Source: Perilla frutescens (lineage: Eukaryota; Streptophyta; Magnoliopsida; Lamiales; Lamiaceae). Taken from it: a DNA stretch of 64,000 nucleotides. Below are positions 1 through 11,324 of the stretch, one piece after another. Position numbers and translations under genes: made by a program. The DNA is taken from NCBI GenBank assembly GCA_026008535.1, contig BRKX01000014.1, forward strand, positions 46,506,506 to 46,570,505. Direction: 5' to 3'. Numbering within the stretch: position 1 is the first letter of the stretch; each line of letters starts with the position of its first letter. The notes beneath the pieces are model-generated. The model had not been told where the DNA came from. It did no database searches and saw only the letters and a list, made by a program, of their open reading frames with translations.

Positions 1-1630
1 GATTGCAAATAAAGAAATTCTAAACACCTCATGCTAGCATAAATTGTATATAAACAATTCTAGCATATCTAAACATACTTGAGAGCTCACTTAACTTATA
101 CTAACTTCCTTTACTTTATCTAACTCAAATAACAATTCAATATAATCATGCATATACCTTCCTTTATTCATTTCCTTTCCTTGTACAGAGACTAAACAGA
201 CAGAGCATAAAATATTTTAATTGGATATTTCCCTTGCCTTAACATTCTTCTAGAGCTTAATAGCTCAAACCTTATACTTGGTTTAGAACCACCCACCTCG
301 ATGATGAGCATTTTGATAACGAGCGCGTAGACGAAACAACGGCTGAAAATCCTTCCTCGGGCCTCCTCGGGGTTCACCTCTTCTTTACGAAAGTCAATCA
401 ACGACTTGAAACCTTATTAGAGCTCCTAATAAGATATCGAAATGATATCTAAATTCTTGACCCTTAACTATAACTTAAAACACGAGAATTTAAAAGATTA
501 AGGCATCCAAAATTACCACAAAAGGGTACGGAAAATCCGATTTGAACCATCGAGATTCCAGATGATCGGCCACTTCTAACTCGTAGATCATCGAAAGAGC
601 TTCGGTTTGAGTACTCATGGGCCTTGTAACTCCAACCGAGGCGAAAATTATGGCCTTCGCACGAAAACGTGTCGGAGATGCCACAGCAGCCCCGCGCCCG
701 CGCACCAGTCGGGCCGAGAGGGCATCCCCGCGACCGCGCCACCTGGGCGATTTCCGGCGGCAAAAATTCCTCATCCGCTCCTCCGCGCTCGACTCACCGA
801 ACAAAAACTACTCGTCTCGGAGGTGCACTCACGAAGAGCGCTCCTCGCTCTACTTTAGAAATGGAGGTGAAAGAAGTGAGAAATGAGCAAATGGGAATGA
901 AGGAGGAGCTCCTCTATTTATAGGGGAAAACCAAGCTTCTCCGAGAAGTTTATTCAGTGCAACAACACTGCTTTAAAAATATCGGGTTTGGTTAAAAGGC
1001 GCTTTATTCGATGTCGAGGTCCAAATGACCTCAGACACGAAATCCAAAAATACCGGAAGGCTCATGGGCTCGAGTACTATTGAACCAACTTGACTCGGGA
1101 TAAAGAACGAGTCATCTTGAAGGAAAATGAGAAAAGATCCTCTTTTCAAAAATAAAGTTACTATTCCACGCAAGGTACAAATAAAATTCCCGAGCGCTCG
1201 ATTGACCTTAGAATGAAAATCCGGGAATGCCAACGGATTCCTTGAGAAATTTCCTATAAGATAGGCTTGAAAGAACAAAGCTCGGGTCAACACACGAAAT
1301 TTCGCAAATTCCTAACGAACGCGCTCCTACGGAAAAACACTATTCATATCTTCTTTAAACGCGTTTTAAATCACCGGGAACTCAAATGACTTCCGATTCA
1401 CAATCCGAAAACACCGGCATGCTACTTGGGTCAACACCTTTCAAACGTGACCAAAATTAGCTATAATTGAGCTCGGATCAAAATTCTCAAAAAGACGATT
1501 TTACAAAAAATAAATCCTAAAATCGCGGCTTAGAACCGAAACATCTTAATTATGCTCAAAATTCCTTTTAATATTTCCTAATTAAAATTAGGAATTACTT
1601 AATCATATTCTGAAAATTCGAGTTGTTACA
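1..1630 (-). mobile_element. Partial Tekay-type LTR, family A
   Basis: This is a long terminal repeat read on the minus strand. Its sense start (reverse complement of GTTGTTACA) is at 1630 and it runs off the left edge of the window. From base 1 it aligns with the intact family A LTR from about 35611 onward, with many substitutions, so it is an older copy. A TATA-like box on the minus strand lies at 915-922. A GC-rich block at about 680-760 corresponds to the GC-rich block of the other family A LTRs. The right end abuts Tat RNase H sequence, so the LTR inserted into, or was joined to, a Tat element. No internal region or partner LTR is visible, so solo LTR and truncated element cannot be told apart. 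Small ORFs inside it look like chance. Confidence 0.85.
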
Positions 1631-1928
1631 CTACTGGATGCCGAGACCATATACCCACAACTGGAAAAAGTAGCACTGGCCCTCATCGTGGCATCAAGAA
1701 AAAATGAAACCCTATTTCCAAAACTATTCGATCAAGGTGGTCACGGAATTCCCGCTCAGAACAGTATTTAGAAAACCAGACCTAGCAGGAAGACTCTCTA
1801 AGTGGGTCATCGAGCTTAGGGAGTACGATATTCATTATCTACCCCGAACCTCGATAAAATCACAAGTAGTTTCGGACTTCATCATCGATTTTTCCTGTGA
1901 AGTCCAGACCGGAACAAAGGACGAATAA
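1631..1928 (+). pseudogene. Tat-lineage RNase H fragment (unit 1)
   Basis: This encodes the C-terminal half of a Ty3/gypsy RNase H of the Tat type. It begins in the motif LLDAETxYPQLEK, has a 1-base frameshift near 1700, and continues through EFPLRTVxRKPDLAGR and LSKWVIELREYDIHY to SDFIIDF. RNase H removes the RNA strand of the RNA:DNA hybrid during reverse transcription. The start is cut by the LTR ending at 1630. Two closely related copies follow at 2885-3445 and 3787-4058, so this is the first surviving piece of a tandem array. It is non-functional; domain and lineage are clear from the motif order. Confidence 0.75.
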
Positions 1929-2546
1929 ATGAACGCCGAAGAAAAAGAAAATTCAAAGTTTTGGACCCTTCAAGTCAACGGCTCTAGCACTTCAAAGAGG
2001 AATGGTCTGGATAGGGTTCTAACAAGCCCAACAGGTGAAACCACCGAACGCTTCTTAGAACGAAACAAGATCGTGGATGAAGAGGTTAATAAGCTGCTCA
2101 AGCATGGACACATAAGAGAAGTTCAGTACCCTGAATTGCTAGCCAATGTCGTGGTAGTAAAGAAAAAGAACGGAAAAAACAGGCTTTGCATAGACTTCAC
2201 TGACCTCAACCAAGCCTGCCCTAAGGATTCGTTCCCTTTGCCTCATATCGACGCTCTAGTAGACGCAATAGCTGGACACGAACTAATAAACTTCATGGAC
2301 GCTTTCTCTGGATGCAACCTGATCCTTATGCATCCAGAAGACCAAGAAAAGACTGCGTTCATCACCCATCGAAGTATGTTTTACTATAAAGAAATTCCCT
2401 TTGGACTAAAAAATGCAGATGCAACCTACCAAAGGCTGGTGAACCAAATTTTCGAAGAACTGATTGGAGACACCATGGAGGTGTACATCGATGACATGCT
2501 CATAAAGTTTTCTAGAGCCCAAGATCACGTCGATCATCTATGTTGA
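1929..2546 (+). pseudogene. Tat-lineage second RNase H start fused to reverse transcriptase
   Basis: The first 40 or so codons (FWTLQVNGSSTSKRNGL) resemble the start of the extra, archaeal-type RNase H that follows RNase H in Tat elements. The frame then jumps into the N-terminal part of a reverse transcriptase: VNKLLKHGHIREVQYP, the core NRLCIDFTDLNQACPKDSFP, the finger-palm segment ending FGLKNADATYQRL, and the catalytic box YIDDMLIK. In a normal Tat element the reverse transcriptase lies upstream of RNase H, so the order is reversed at a join near 2060. The same join recurs near 3440 and 4150, so it arose once and was then multiplied. Thumb sequence continues with stops to about 2880 (EKCAFGVTSGKFLGYL). 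Non-functional. Confidence 0.75.
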
Positions 2547-2884
2547 ACCTTCGAGGTCCTTCACCGCTACAATATGAAGTTGAACCCTGAAAAATGTGCA
2601 TTTGGGGTGACCTCGGGGAAATTCCTTGGATACCTCATCACAAAAAGAGGTATCGAAGCCAACCCCAGTCAGATCAGAGTTTTCAAAAACATACAACAAT
2701 CTCAGAATATCAAGGAGGTGTAAAAGCTCACTGGACAGCTCGCGGCCCTTAGCCGCTTCATCTCAAAATACTAAAAAAAAAACCACCTCTTTTTCAAGAC
2801 ACTACGTAAAAACAAAAGCTTCGAATGGACTACGAATGTTCGAATGCTTTTTAAGATTTAAAAGAATATCTGTTAAGCCCCCCT

Positions 2885-3445
2885 TTGCTATGGAAACCCC
2901 GCGATGGAGTGGTACTTTTAATATATTTATCTATCTCAACTAACTCTGTTAGTGCAATTTTAGTCAGAGAGGATGAAGGAAGACAACACCCGGTCTACTA
3001 CGCCAGTCGATCACTACTGGATGCCGAGACCAGATACCCACAACTGGAAAAAATAGCACTAGCCCTCATCATGGCATCAAGAAAAATGAAACCCTATTTC
3101 CAAAGCCATTCGATCAAGGTGATTACGGAATTCCCGCTCAGAACAGTATTAAGAAAACCAGACCTCGCAGGAAGATTCTCTAAGTGGGTCATCGAGCTCA
3201 GGGAGTATGATATTTATTATGTACCCCGAACCTCGATAAAATCACAAGTACTTTCGGACTTCATCATCGATTTTTTCTGCGAAGTCCAGACCGGAACAAA
3301 GGGCAAATCAATAAACGCCGAAGAAAAAGAAAATTCAAAGTTCTGGACCCTTCAAGTCGACGGCTCTAGCACTTCAATAAGGAGTGGTCTGGGTAGGGTT
3401 CTAACAAACCTAACAGGTGAAACCACTGAACGCTCCTCAGAATGA
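2885..3445 (+). pseudogene. Tat-lineage RNase H plus start of second RNase H (unit 2)
   Basis: This is the most complete RNase H copy of the array. It runs from SAILVREDEGRQHPVYYASR through LLDAETRYPQLEKIALAL and EFPLRTVLRKPDLAGR to SDFIIDF. It then enters the start of the extra RNase H (FWTLQVDGSSTS) and stops at the recurring join to reverse transcriptase. It lies about 1.38 kb after the equivalent point of unit 1, which gives the repeat period. No intact partner domains remain, so it has no expected activity. Confidence 0.7.
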
Positions 3446-4498
3446 AACACGATCGTGGATGAAGAAGTCAATAAACTGCTCAAGAATGGACACATAAGAG
3501 AAGTTCGGTACCTTGAATAGCTAGCCAGTGTCGTGGTAGTAATGAAAAAGAATGGCCAAAACAGGCTCTGCATAGACTTCACTGACCTCAACCAAGCCTG
3601 CCATAAGGATTCGTTCCCTTTGCCTCATATCGACGCTCTAGTAGATGCAATAGCTGGACACGAACTAATAAACTTCATGGACGCTTTCTCTGGATGCAAC
3701 CTGATCCTTATGCATCCACAAGACCAAGAAAAGACTGCGTTCATCACCCATCGAAGTATGTTTTTCTATAAAGAAATGCCCTTTGGAATCAAGAAAAATG
3801 AAACCCTATTTCCAAAGCTATTCGATCAAGGTGGTCACGGAATTTCCACTCAGAACAGTATTGAGAAAACCAGATCTCACGGGAAGACTCTCTAAGTGGG
3901 CCATCGAGATCGGGGAGTACAATATTCATTATATACCCCGGACCTCGATAAAATCACAAGTACTTTCGGACTTCATCGTTGATTTTTTCTGCGAAGTCCA
4001 GACCGGAACAGAGGGCGAATCAATAAACACCAAAGAAAAAGAAAATTCAAAGTTCTAGACCCTTCAAGTCAACAGCTCTAGCACTTCGAAGGGGAGTGGT
4101 CTGGGCATGGTTCTAACAAGCCCAACAGGTGAAACCACCGAATGCTCCTCCGAATGAAACAATATCATGGATGAAGAGGTCAATAAGCTGCTCAAGCATG
4201 GAGACATAATAGAAGTTCAGTACCCCGAATGGCTAGCCAATGTCATGGTAGTAAAGAAAAAGAAAGGTAAAAAAACAGGCTCTGCATAGACTTCACTGAC
4301 CTCAACCAAGCCTGTCCTAAGGATTCGTTCCCTTTGCCTCATATTGACGCTCTAGTAGATGCAACAACTAGATACAAACTAATAAGCTTCATGGACGCTT
4401 TCTCTGTAGACAACCAGATCCTTATGCATCTAGAAGACTAAGAAAAGACCGCGTTCATCACCCATCGATGTATGTTTTGCTATAAAGTACTGTCCTTT
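3446..4498 (+). pseudogene. Tat-lineage reverse transcriptase and RNase H remnants (units 2-3)
   Basis: Reverse transcriptase sequence restarts at about 3452 (NRLCIDFTDLNQACHKDSFP) and stops abruptly at about 3786, after FYKEMPFG. It is joined out of frame to RNase H sequence (3787-4058). Compared with unit 1, roughly 670 bp of reverse transcriptase thumb and RNase H start are missing. After the third start of the extra RNase H, a third reverse transcriptase copy begins at about 4159. It carries stops and small indels and is cut at 4498 by a family A LTR, just before its FGLKNA motif. It is dead coding DNA. Confidence 0.65.
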
Positions 4499-6190
4499 TG
4501 TAACACCCCATATTTCTGAATAAGGTTTACAGGATTGTTAATGTTAATTAATTAGTTAAGGAAGAAATTTAAATAAGGCTAATTGAGTTCGGATGTCAGT
4601 CACGACTTTAAGGGTCAATTTTTCGTAAAAATCGTCTTTTTGGGAAATGTGACCTTAATTCTTTTATGGCCATTCGTGATCTTGTAAGAAAGGTTTTAAC
4701 TCAAGGAGTATGCTGATGTTTTCGAATTTTAATTCTGAAGTCATTTGAGTTCCCGGTGATGAAAAACGTATTTAAGGAGTGAATGAATAGTAACTTTTGC
4801 GTGCGTTCGTGTTTTGAGAAATTTACGAAATCCTCTTTGTTGATCCAAGTCTAGTTCTGTTAGGCCCCTCTTATGGGAAATGACTCAAGGATTCCATTGG
4901 CATTCACGGATTTCCATTCTGAGGTTAATCGAACGCTCGACAGCAAAATCTGTCAGTCTGAGTGAATAGTAAAAAGTAATTCCAAAAAGGAAATCTTTGC
5001 TCGTCTTTCTTCTGACGACCCTGTCTTCTTCACGAATTAAGTTGGTTCACTAGTGTTCGAGCCAACGAGTCTCCCGGTATTTTTAGATTTCGTGTCTGAG
5101 GTCATTTGGACCTCGACATCGAATAAAGCAGCTTTTAACCGAACCCGGGATAATTTTTGCAGTGTTCGCACACTGGAATGGCTTCTCAAGGAAGCCAAAC
5201 TCCCTCCTATAAATAGGGGACCACCACTTTACCTTTCATTTGCTCATTTACCATCCATTTCACTTCTTAGAGAGTGGGAAAGCTTGAGAAAAAAGCCGAG
5301 AAATTTCTGTCGAAAGAAAAAGCGTTCTTTGTGAGTATTCCGCAAGACGATGTGCGGAGTGGCGTAGAAGGGATGCGGTGAGGGAATATGCTAGGGGTGC
5401 CGTTGGGTTGTAGCAGGCGGCTCTGCTGCCGTTGCTGCTCGACGAGACGCCGAGCTAGCCACCTTCCTTCGACGCACCTAACCCCATCCATTCTTGTTCG
5501 TCGGTCTCGATTCTATTTCTTTTCTGTCTTTCAATTCTGCATTTACTTTCCACTTTTTGTATTCTTTGTATACTTCATTAATAACTCATTTACCTTCGGT
5601 TAAAGTCGTATTTCGATTCTTATTAAAGTTCCAAGTTAATAACGTTTACGTTATATTGCTCGTTATTATTCCGTTACTATTCTTGTCATTAATTCTCGTT
5701 ATTAATCTCATTATTCCGTTTAATTCCATTCAAGTTATATTTAAGATTTCATCGTTATTCTAAATATTTAAAGAGGATTATCGTGTTTATGCTGTTATAA
5801 TGCCAAATTTCCTTTAAGGTTAATATATGCCGTTTCATGTAAAGATAAATTAATGGAGCATGTTTTAAAAATTTTGGTAAAGTGTTCTTCGTGTTCGTCG
5901 AAGGAATCAACAAACCCGAAGAACCCAGATTAAGATTGCCCAAAAATTGGGCGTAGAGAGAGGGCGCCAAGGGGGGTGCGCTACGGCACAACTCGCCGGC
6001 GCAAGGGTGCACCACGACGGGGGGTGCCCGCCGGCACATAGGGGTACCGCGGTGGGAAGGTGGGAGGGGGGGAGGTGCGCGCCGGTGCCGGTGTGCGCCG
6101 CGGCGCAGTCCCCTCCCCCATGTTGTTCCACGTCGATTCTCCGGCTATTTTCGTACCCTCTTTTTGAGCTTTTTGAGTCGTATTATTTCT
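4499..6190 (+). mobile_element. Partial Tekay-type LTR, family A
   Basis: This begins with TGTAACACCCC at 4499 and follows the sense strand of the family A LTR (the reverse complement of 37937 down to about 36260). It includes the block around TTTGAGTTCCCGGTGATGAAAAACG and a TATA-like box TATAAATA at 5208-5215. A GC-rich block at about 5945-6130 matches the position of the GC block in the other copies. It ends near 6190, where the sequence changes to the gag remnant of element B. The last third or so of the LTR, including its CA end, is missing. The upstream flank is Tat reverse transcriptase. It is a truncated copy, not the 5' LTR of element B, whose own 3' LTR (11325-13957) is a different sequence. 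Confidence 0.8.
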
Positions 6191-6195
6191 GAGGA

Positions 6196-6466
6196 ATACA
6201 GATGGATGTTTCTTCTGTCATCAACCGGGACATTTTGCTTGAGAATGTCTTAGGAGTAAAGAAAATATAGGTTTTTCTCCTAAACCAGCACAAATGGGAA
6301 TATAAATCAGAGGCCTAATCAAGGGAGCAATTCTAGGCCGAATCAGGGTGGAAACTTAAGGCAAAATAAGATAGGAAATTTTAAGCCAGACCAATGACAA
6401 CTTTTCCCACAGCCAGCCAGGACTTATGCACTTCAGCAACAGCAGGCAGAGCAAGCTCCAGAAAAT
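6196..6466 (+). pseudogene. Element B gag C-terminal remnant with zinc knuckle
   Basis: A CCHC zinc knuckle, which in Gag binds the element RNA, is recognisable at about 6205-6255. It reads C-F-F-C-H-Q-P-G-H-F-A, a stop codon in place of the expected residue, then E-C. A glutamine- and asparagine-rich linker follows (RPNQGSNSRPNQGGN) with further stops, leading without a break into protease. The rest of gag is absent, replaced at about 6190 by LTR family A sequence. In Tekay elements Gag and Pol form one reading frame, as in element A, and this fits the same layout. Confidence 0.65.
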
Positions 6467-9400
6467 TTGGCAGGTATGATTAACATGTTTAATATACCTG
6501 TGCTCTCTTTATTTGATACTAGAGCTGCACACTCTTTCATTTCAGAAAAGGCTAGTGAAAGATTAAAACTTAGACAGGTAGATGCTACTAATGCCTTAAA
6601 AGTTAGCATCCTTTCTGGAAAAACTGTTTTAGCTAAAAGAATGTGCCTGAATTTGGAACTCGAAATTAACAAAAAGATTTTCATCACGGATTTATATGTA
6701 ATCGACATGAAGGATTTTGATATAATCTTGGGAATGGATTGGCTAACTGCAACGTATGCGACAATACGTTGTCATGAGAGAGAAGTCATATTCCAGAAGC
6801 CAGGAGAACCAAAGGTAATTTTCTTTAGAGAAAGAATGGGTTTGAAGATACCAGTTATTTCAGCCCTCAAAGCTATAAAGCTAATGAGAAAAGAAGATTG
6901 CCATGCTTTTCTGGTTAACTTAGTAGGAAAAGAGAAAGAGCGAGTAACGATAGATCAAGTCCCTATCATTTGGGAATACAAGGATGTTTTCCCACAAGAC
7001 CTACCAGGGTTACCTCTCGATAGGCAAACTGTATTCACCATTGACTTGGAACTAGGAGCAGCTTCGATATCTAAGGTACCATATAGAATGGCTCCTAACG
7101 AACTACAAGAATTGAAGGTACAACTACAAGAGTTGTTGGACTTAGGTTTCATACAACCTAGTGTCTCACCATGGGGAGCGCCTATTCTCTTTGTTAAAAA
7201 GAAGGATGGTACATTGTGAATGTGCATTGACTATAGGTAGTTGAATAAGGTGACAGTTAAGAATAAGTATCCCTTGCCAAGGATATATGACTTGTTTGAC
7301 CAACTAAGAGGAGCTAATGTATTTTCAAAGATTGATTTATGTTCAGGTTATCACCAATTGAAGATAAGAAAAGAAGATGTGCCTAAGACAGTATTTCAAA
7401 CACGTTACGACCACTACGAATTCTTAGTGATGCCATTTGGGTTGACTAATGCACCTACAGTGTTCATGGATATGATGAACATAGTCTTTCATCAATATCC
7501 GGATAGTTTTGTTCTTGTGTTTATAGATGATATTCTTATATATTCCAAAAGTGAGGAACAACACCAAGAACATCTACACATAATTCTAGAAACACTGAGG
7601 AGGGAGAAATTATATGCCAAATTTAGCAAGTGTGAATTTTGGCTCAGTGAGGTAATGTTCTTTGGCCATATTGTGTTATCAGAAGGAATCAAAGTAGATC
7701 CTGTTAAGGTTGAAGCAGTAAGTAACTGGAAGTCACCTTCCAGTGCACATGAGATAAGAAGTTTCTTAGGGTTGGCAGGCTACTACAGATGATTTATTGA
7801 GGGATTTTCTAAATTGGCAAGGCCAATGACACAGTTGTTGAAAAAGAAGGCTAAGTTAATCTGGACTGAGGAATGTGAGAAGAATTTCTAAGAACTTAAG
7901 AAAAGACTGACCACAACTCCAGTATTGGTTATACCGGAAGGGAATGAAGGATTTGTTATCTTTACAGATGTGTCTAAGCTAGGGTTAGGGTGTGTGCTAA
8001 TGCAAGACAGGAGAGTCGTTGCTTATGCATCTCGCCAGATCAGGCCACATGAGTTGAATTATCCCACCCATGACCTAGAGCTTGCAGCTGTGGTACATGC
8101 CTTGAAAATTTGGAGGCATTATCTATACGGTGCCAAATGTGAAATCTACACTGATCATAAGATTCTTAAGTACTTCTTTGAACAGAAGGACTTAAACATG
8201 AGGCAGAGAAGATGGTTGGAATTAGTTAAGGATTATAATTGTACCATTCTCTACCACTCCGGTAAAGCAAATGTTGTGGCAGATGCCCTTAGCCGAAAAA
8301 CCATAGCAGAGTTAGGTTGTTTCCTAACGCAAGAAGAAAGGTTAATTGAAGAATTTCAAAGACTAGAGCTGCAGTTAGTTCAACCACCAAACTCTACCAA
8401 TGGACTTATAGCTACTTTAATAACTAAACCTGATTTAAGAAAACGAATTGTGGAGGCACAAGGAGGGGATGAGTTTTTAGAGAAGATGCGATTGAAAGTA
8501 GGAACTGAGGATTCAAAAATATTTGCTGAAGCAAATGACAATGCTCTCATGTACGAGAGAAGAATATGTGTGCCCCATAATGAAGAGTTAAAGAATGAAA
8601 TCATGATGAAAGCTCATGATACTCCATATACCGCTCATCCTGGAAGTACAAAGATGTATAGAGATTTGAAGAGAAACTTCTGGTGGCGAAATATGAAGAG
8701 AGAAGTGGCCTCATTTGTTGAACGATGCTTAACTTGTTAGCAAGTAAAGACGGTACATCAACGACCATTAGGATTATTACAACCACTTGAAATCCCAGAA
8801 TGGAAATGGGAACATATCAAAATGGATTTTATAGTAGGATTACCAAAGTCAGTATGAGGAAACACTGCAATATGGGTCATTGTTGATCGATTGACCAAAT
8901 CTGCGCACTTTTTGCTAATCAAGATGACACTTGGACTGGATAAGTTGGCTCAACTCTATGTGAAAGAGATTGTACGGTTACACGGAGTACCTGTCTCGAT
9001 CACCTCTGACCGAGATACCAGATTTACTTCTAGATTCTGGATAAGTCTACGAGATGCTATGGGAACGCAACTAAATTTCAGTACAGCTTTCCATCCTCAG
9101 ACTAATGGAAAATTAGAAAGGACAATACAAATACTAGAGGACATGCTCAGAGGAGTTGTAACTGATAGAGGTGGAAGTTGGAAAAATATTTTACCCTTAG
9201 TGGAGTTCACCTATAACAACGGTTATCAGGTAACCATTGGAATGGCAGCATATGAGGCTTTGTATGGTCGAAGATATAGATCACCACTTTACTGGGATGA
9301 AGTAGGTGAAAGAAAGATATTGGGCTCTGAGATTATTCAGACAACAATTGAAATAATTCATAAGATAAGAATGAGAATGAAGGAGGCCCAAGATAGACAA

Positions 9401-9581
9401 AAAGCCTATGCAGATAAACGTCGAAAGGATTTGTATTTTAATGTTGGTGATAAGGTTTTTCTCAAAATATCTCCTACTAAAGGAATTATACGTTTTGGCA
9501 AAAGAGGAAAATTGAGACAACGCTATATTGGACCATTTGAAATTCTTGAACGAGTTGGAGAGGTAGCTTATAGACTAGCCT
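6467..9581 (+). pseudogene. Element B pol: protease, RT, RNase H, integrase (5' part)
   Basis: One reading frame holds all domains. Protease occupies about 6480-6760, with active-site text SLFDTRAAHSF where DTG is expected. Reverse transcriptase occupies about 7090-7620, with the catalytic box FIDDILIYS. RNase H occupies about 7940-8300 (AVVHALKIWRHYLYG, then VVADALSR). The integrase zinc domain spans 8570-8745 and its catalytic core about 8800-9300 (VPVSITSDRDTRFTSRFW, AFHPQTNGKLERTIQ). In-frame stops are at 7217, 7238, 7790, 7889, 8738 and 8855. Several sit where the family has arginine or glutamine, as expected from C-to-T change. The reading breaks at 9581, where the solo LTR begins, and resumes at 10995. 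It cannot give a working polyprotein. Confidence 0.85.
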
Positions 9582-10999
9582 TGTTAGTTTTGTATACTGA
9601 AAGACTTGTCTTTGTATACTTTCTGATGATATGATGATATGAAATGAAAGTTATTGCAGTCACTGTTTGCATTTAGATTATGTTCTATAATTGTTCTATG
9701 CAATGTTCCATATACCTACATTGTAGATGATATGGTGTGGGGAGTCATACGGTAAGATCAAATCATTAGAACCTTGTAATATATTAAAGAGTTCACGACT
9801 TAGATGGTCTTGAACACACCATCGGTACACCGTAGAATAATATGATAAGTTAGTTTATCTTGACTAATTGATTATTCTAGTACACTTGTTAGTGTATTAA
9901 GGAGGATCACGATAGGATACTATTCTCTGTCTCTGACCCAGTTAGTGAGAGAATAAAGATCCACAGAGTTCGGGTTCTGAACTAATGTGGTATTGGCGAG
10001 CATATGTGTGCATTATTTGTTACTTTGATTTATCAATGGGTGAGATCTTTTCGTAGATCAATAAACTCGATATCTTGGGTAATAACAGTGTATGCATGAT
10101 CTGTCGAGCAGTATGCATGAGCACCGTGTCCTGGTGCGCCAGGTTGATGATGTTCTCTTGAGAAAACACAAGTTCATGTTGAAACCCTGCAGGTGGAATT
10201 TATTCCATACATGGTAAAACTTGTGTGGTACTACTCAAGATTTTAGATGTTAATTATTTATAAATGTCAGAGGCTAACATAATTAATTAATGAAAATTAT
10301 ATCTTAAACATGGAGAATGGCTGAACTAAAGAAGAAAACATATTCGTAAATTTGTATTAAATTGGTAGGTCAGTTTTACTTCTTTAGTGGAATAAAAGTA
10401 AAACTTAATTTATTTAATTATATCCTAAGTTTATTGGATATTAAATAAATTAGTGGGCCAATAGATCCCTGTTGTAGCCTAATTGACTGATAGTGGACTG
10501 GATATAGAACTTGAGATAGAGGCCCAAACCCAGTATGGTTTGGAGAAGCGATTTTCGCCCACCTCCCTATATAAAAGGGGAGGGGGGACGAAAATTTGAG
10601 CACTTGAAATCAGCCCCTCTTTGTCTGTCAAAGTTATTCACAGATTCCACAAGCCTATATAATAGATTTCAGCCTACTTTGAATCTAGATACAGTCCGAG
10701 AATACAACAGAAGATCTTTGAGCAGAATTGTGTGGTGGACGATTTATCTGAGGAAAAAGGGGCGCCTGTTTTGTGTTCATTCAACAGCAAGATTAGATCT
10801 TTAATCTTGTCCACAGACTGTCTGACAATGTAAGTAATTCGAATCTATGTCGTCCGCTTTATTAGATTCGTTTTACATGGTTTTGTGCTTGACGTGATAA
10901 ACATGCATGGTACATAAAAATATGATTTGCATGAACATGGATTAATGAACAACCAAATGATCATGCGGTGGTTTAATTTGAAAAAACTCCAACAAGCCT
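9577..10999 (+). mobile_element. Solo LTR (Ty1/copia-like ends) with 5-bp target duplication
   Basis: The insertion proper is 9582-10994 (1413 bp). It starts TGTTAGTTTTG and ends AAAACTCCAACA, so it has short inverted TGTT/AACA termini. It is flanked by a perfect duplication, AGCCT at 9577-9581 and 10995-10999. Removing it restores the reading YRLAL-PPSLAEVHNVFH of the host integrase. There is no internal coding region, so it is a solo LTR left by recombination between two LTRs. A TATA box (TATATAAAAG) at 10568-10577 follows a U3-like first 980 bases. The orientation follows from the TATA box. The TGTTAG...CAACA ends suggest Ty1/copia, but no coding sequence confirms this. Confidence 0.85.
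10568..10577 (+). promoter_or_regulatory. TATA box of the solo LTR
   Basis: TATATAAAAG lies in a G/C-rich setting (CTCCC before, GGGGAGGGGGG after), about 990 bp into the 1413-bp LTR. This is the expected place for the core promoter at the U3/R border of a long plant LTR. Transcription would start roughly 30 bp downstream and read into the flanking integrase remnant. Confidence 0.6.
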
Positions 11000-11313
11000 T
11001 ACCGCCAAGTCTAGCTGAGGTTCATAATGTTTTTCATGTCTCAATGTTGAGAAAGTACGTGTTTGATCCTAAACACATTATAAAGAGTGAAGAGACAGTC
11101 CTAAACCAGGATTTATCATATGAAGAAAGACCAAAGGCTATTCTTGACCAAAAGGTCCAAGAATTACGAAACAAACAAATATCACTGGTGAAAGTCCTGT
11201 GGAATAACCATAGGAGAGAGGAAGCTACCTGGGAGATTGAAAGCAGAATCAAGGAGTTGTACCCTGATTTACCCTATAGAGGTATGCAAATTTCGGGACG
11301 AAATTTCTATTAA
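10995..11313 (+). pseudogene. Element B integrase C-terminus with chromodomain
   Basis: This continues the pol frame after the solo LTR: LPPSLAEVHNVFHVSMLRKY, then the chromodomain (KAILDQKVQELRNKQI, VKVLWNNHRREEATWE) and the end SRIKELYPDL. In chromoviruses this module is thought to steer integration by binding modified histone H3. It closely matches the end of pol in element A. The stop is followed by the conserved run TTCGGGACGAAATTTC and then the polypurine tract. Codons before 10995 are unrelated and belong to the solo LTR. Confidence 0.85.
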
Positions 11314-11324
11314 GGAGGGTAGAA
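11311..11324 (+). other. Polypurine tract of element B
   Basis: TAAGGAGGGTAGAA directly precedes the TG of the 3' LTR at 11325. It is the primer site for plus-strand DNA synthesis. Element A has an almost identical tract on the minus strand at 37938-37951. Confidence 0.75.

Noticed and set aside
1..6190. A DNA transposon with long terminal inverted repeats (LTR A pieces at 1-1630 and 4499-6190 face outward around 1631-4498).
   Set aside because: The pieces are two diverged, differently truncated LTRs and the interior is Tat RT/RNase H. There is no transposase between them; two independent insertions explain it.
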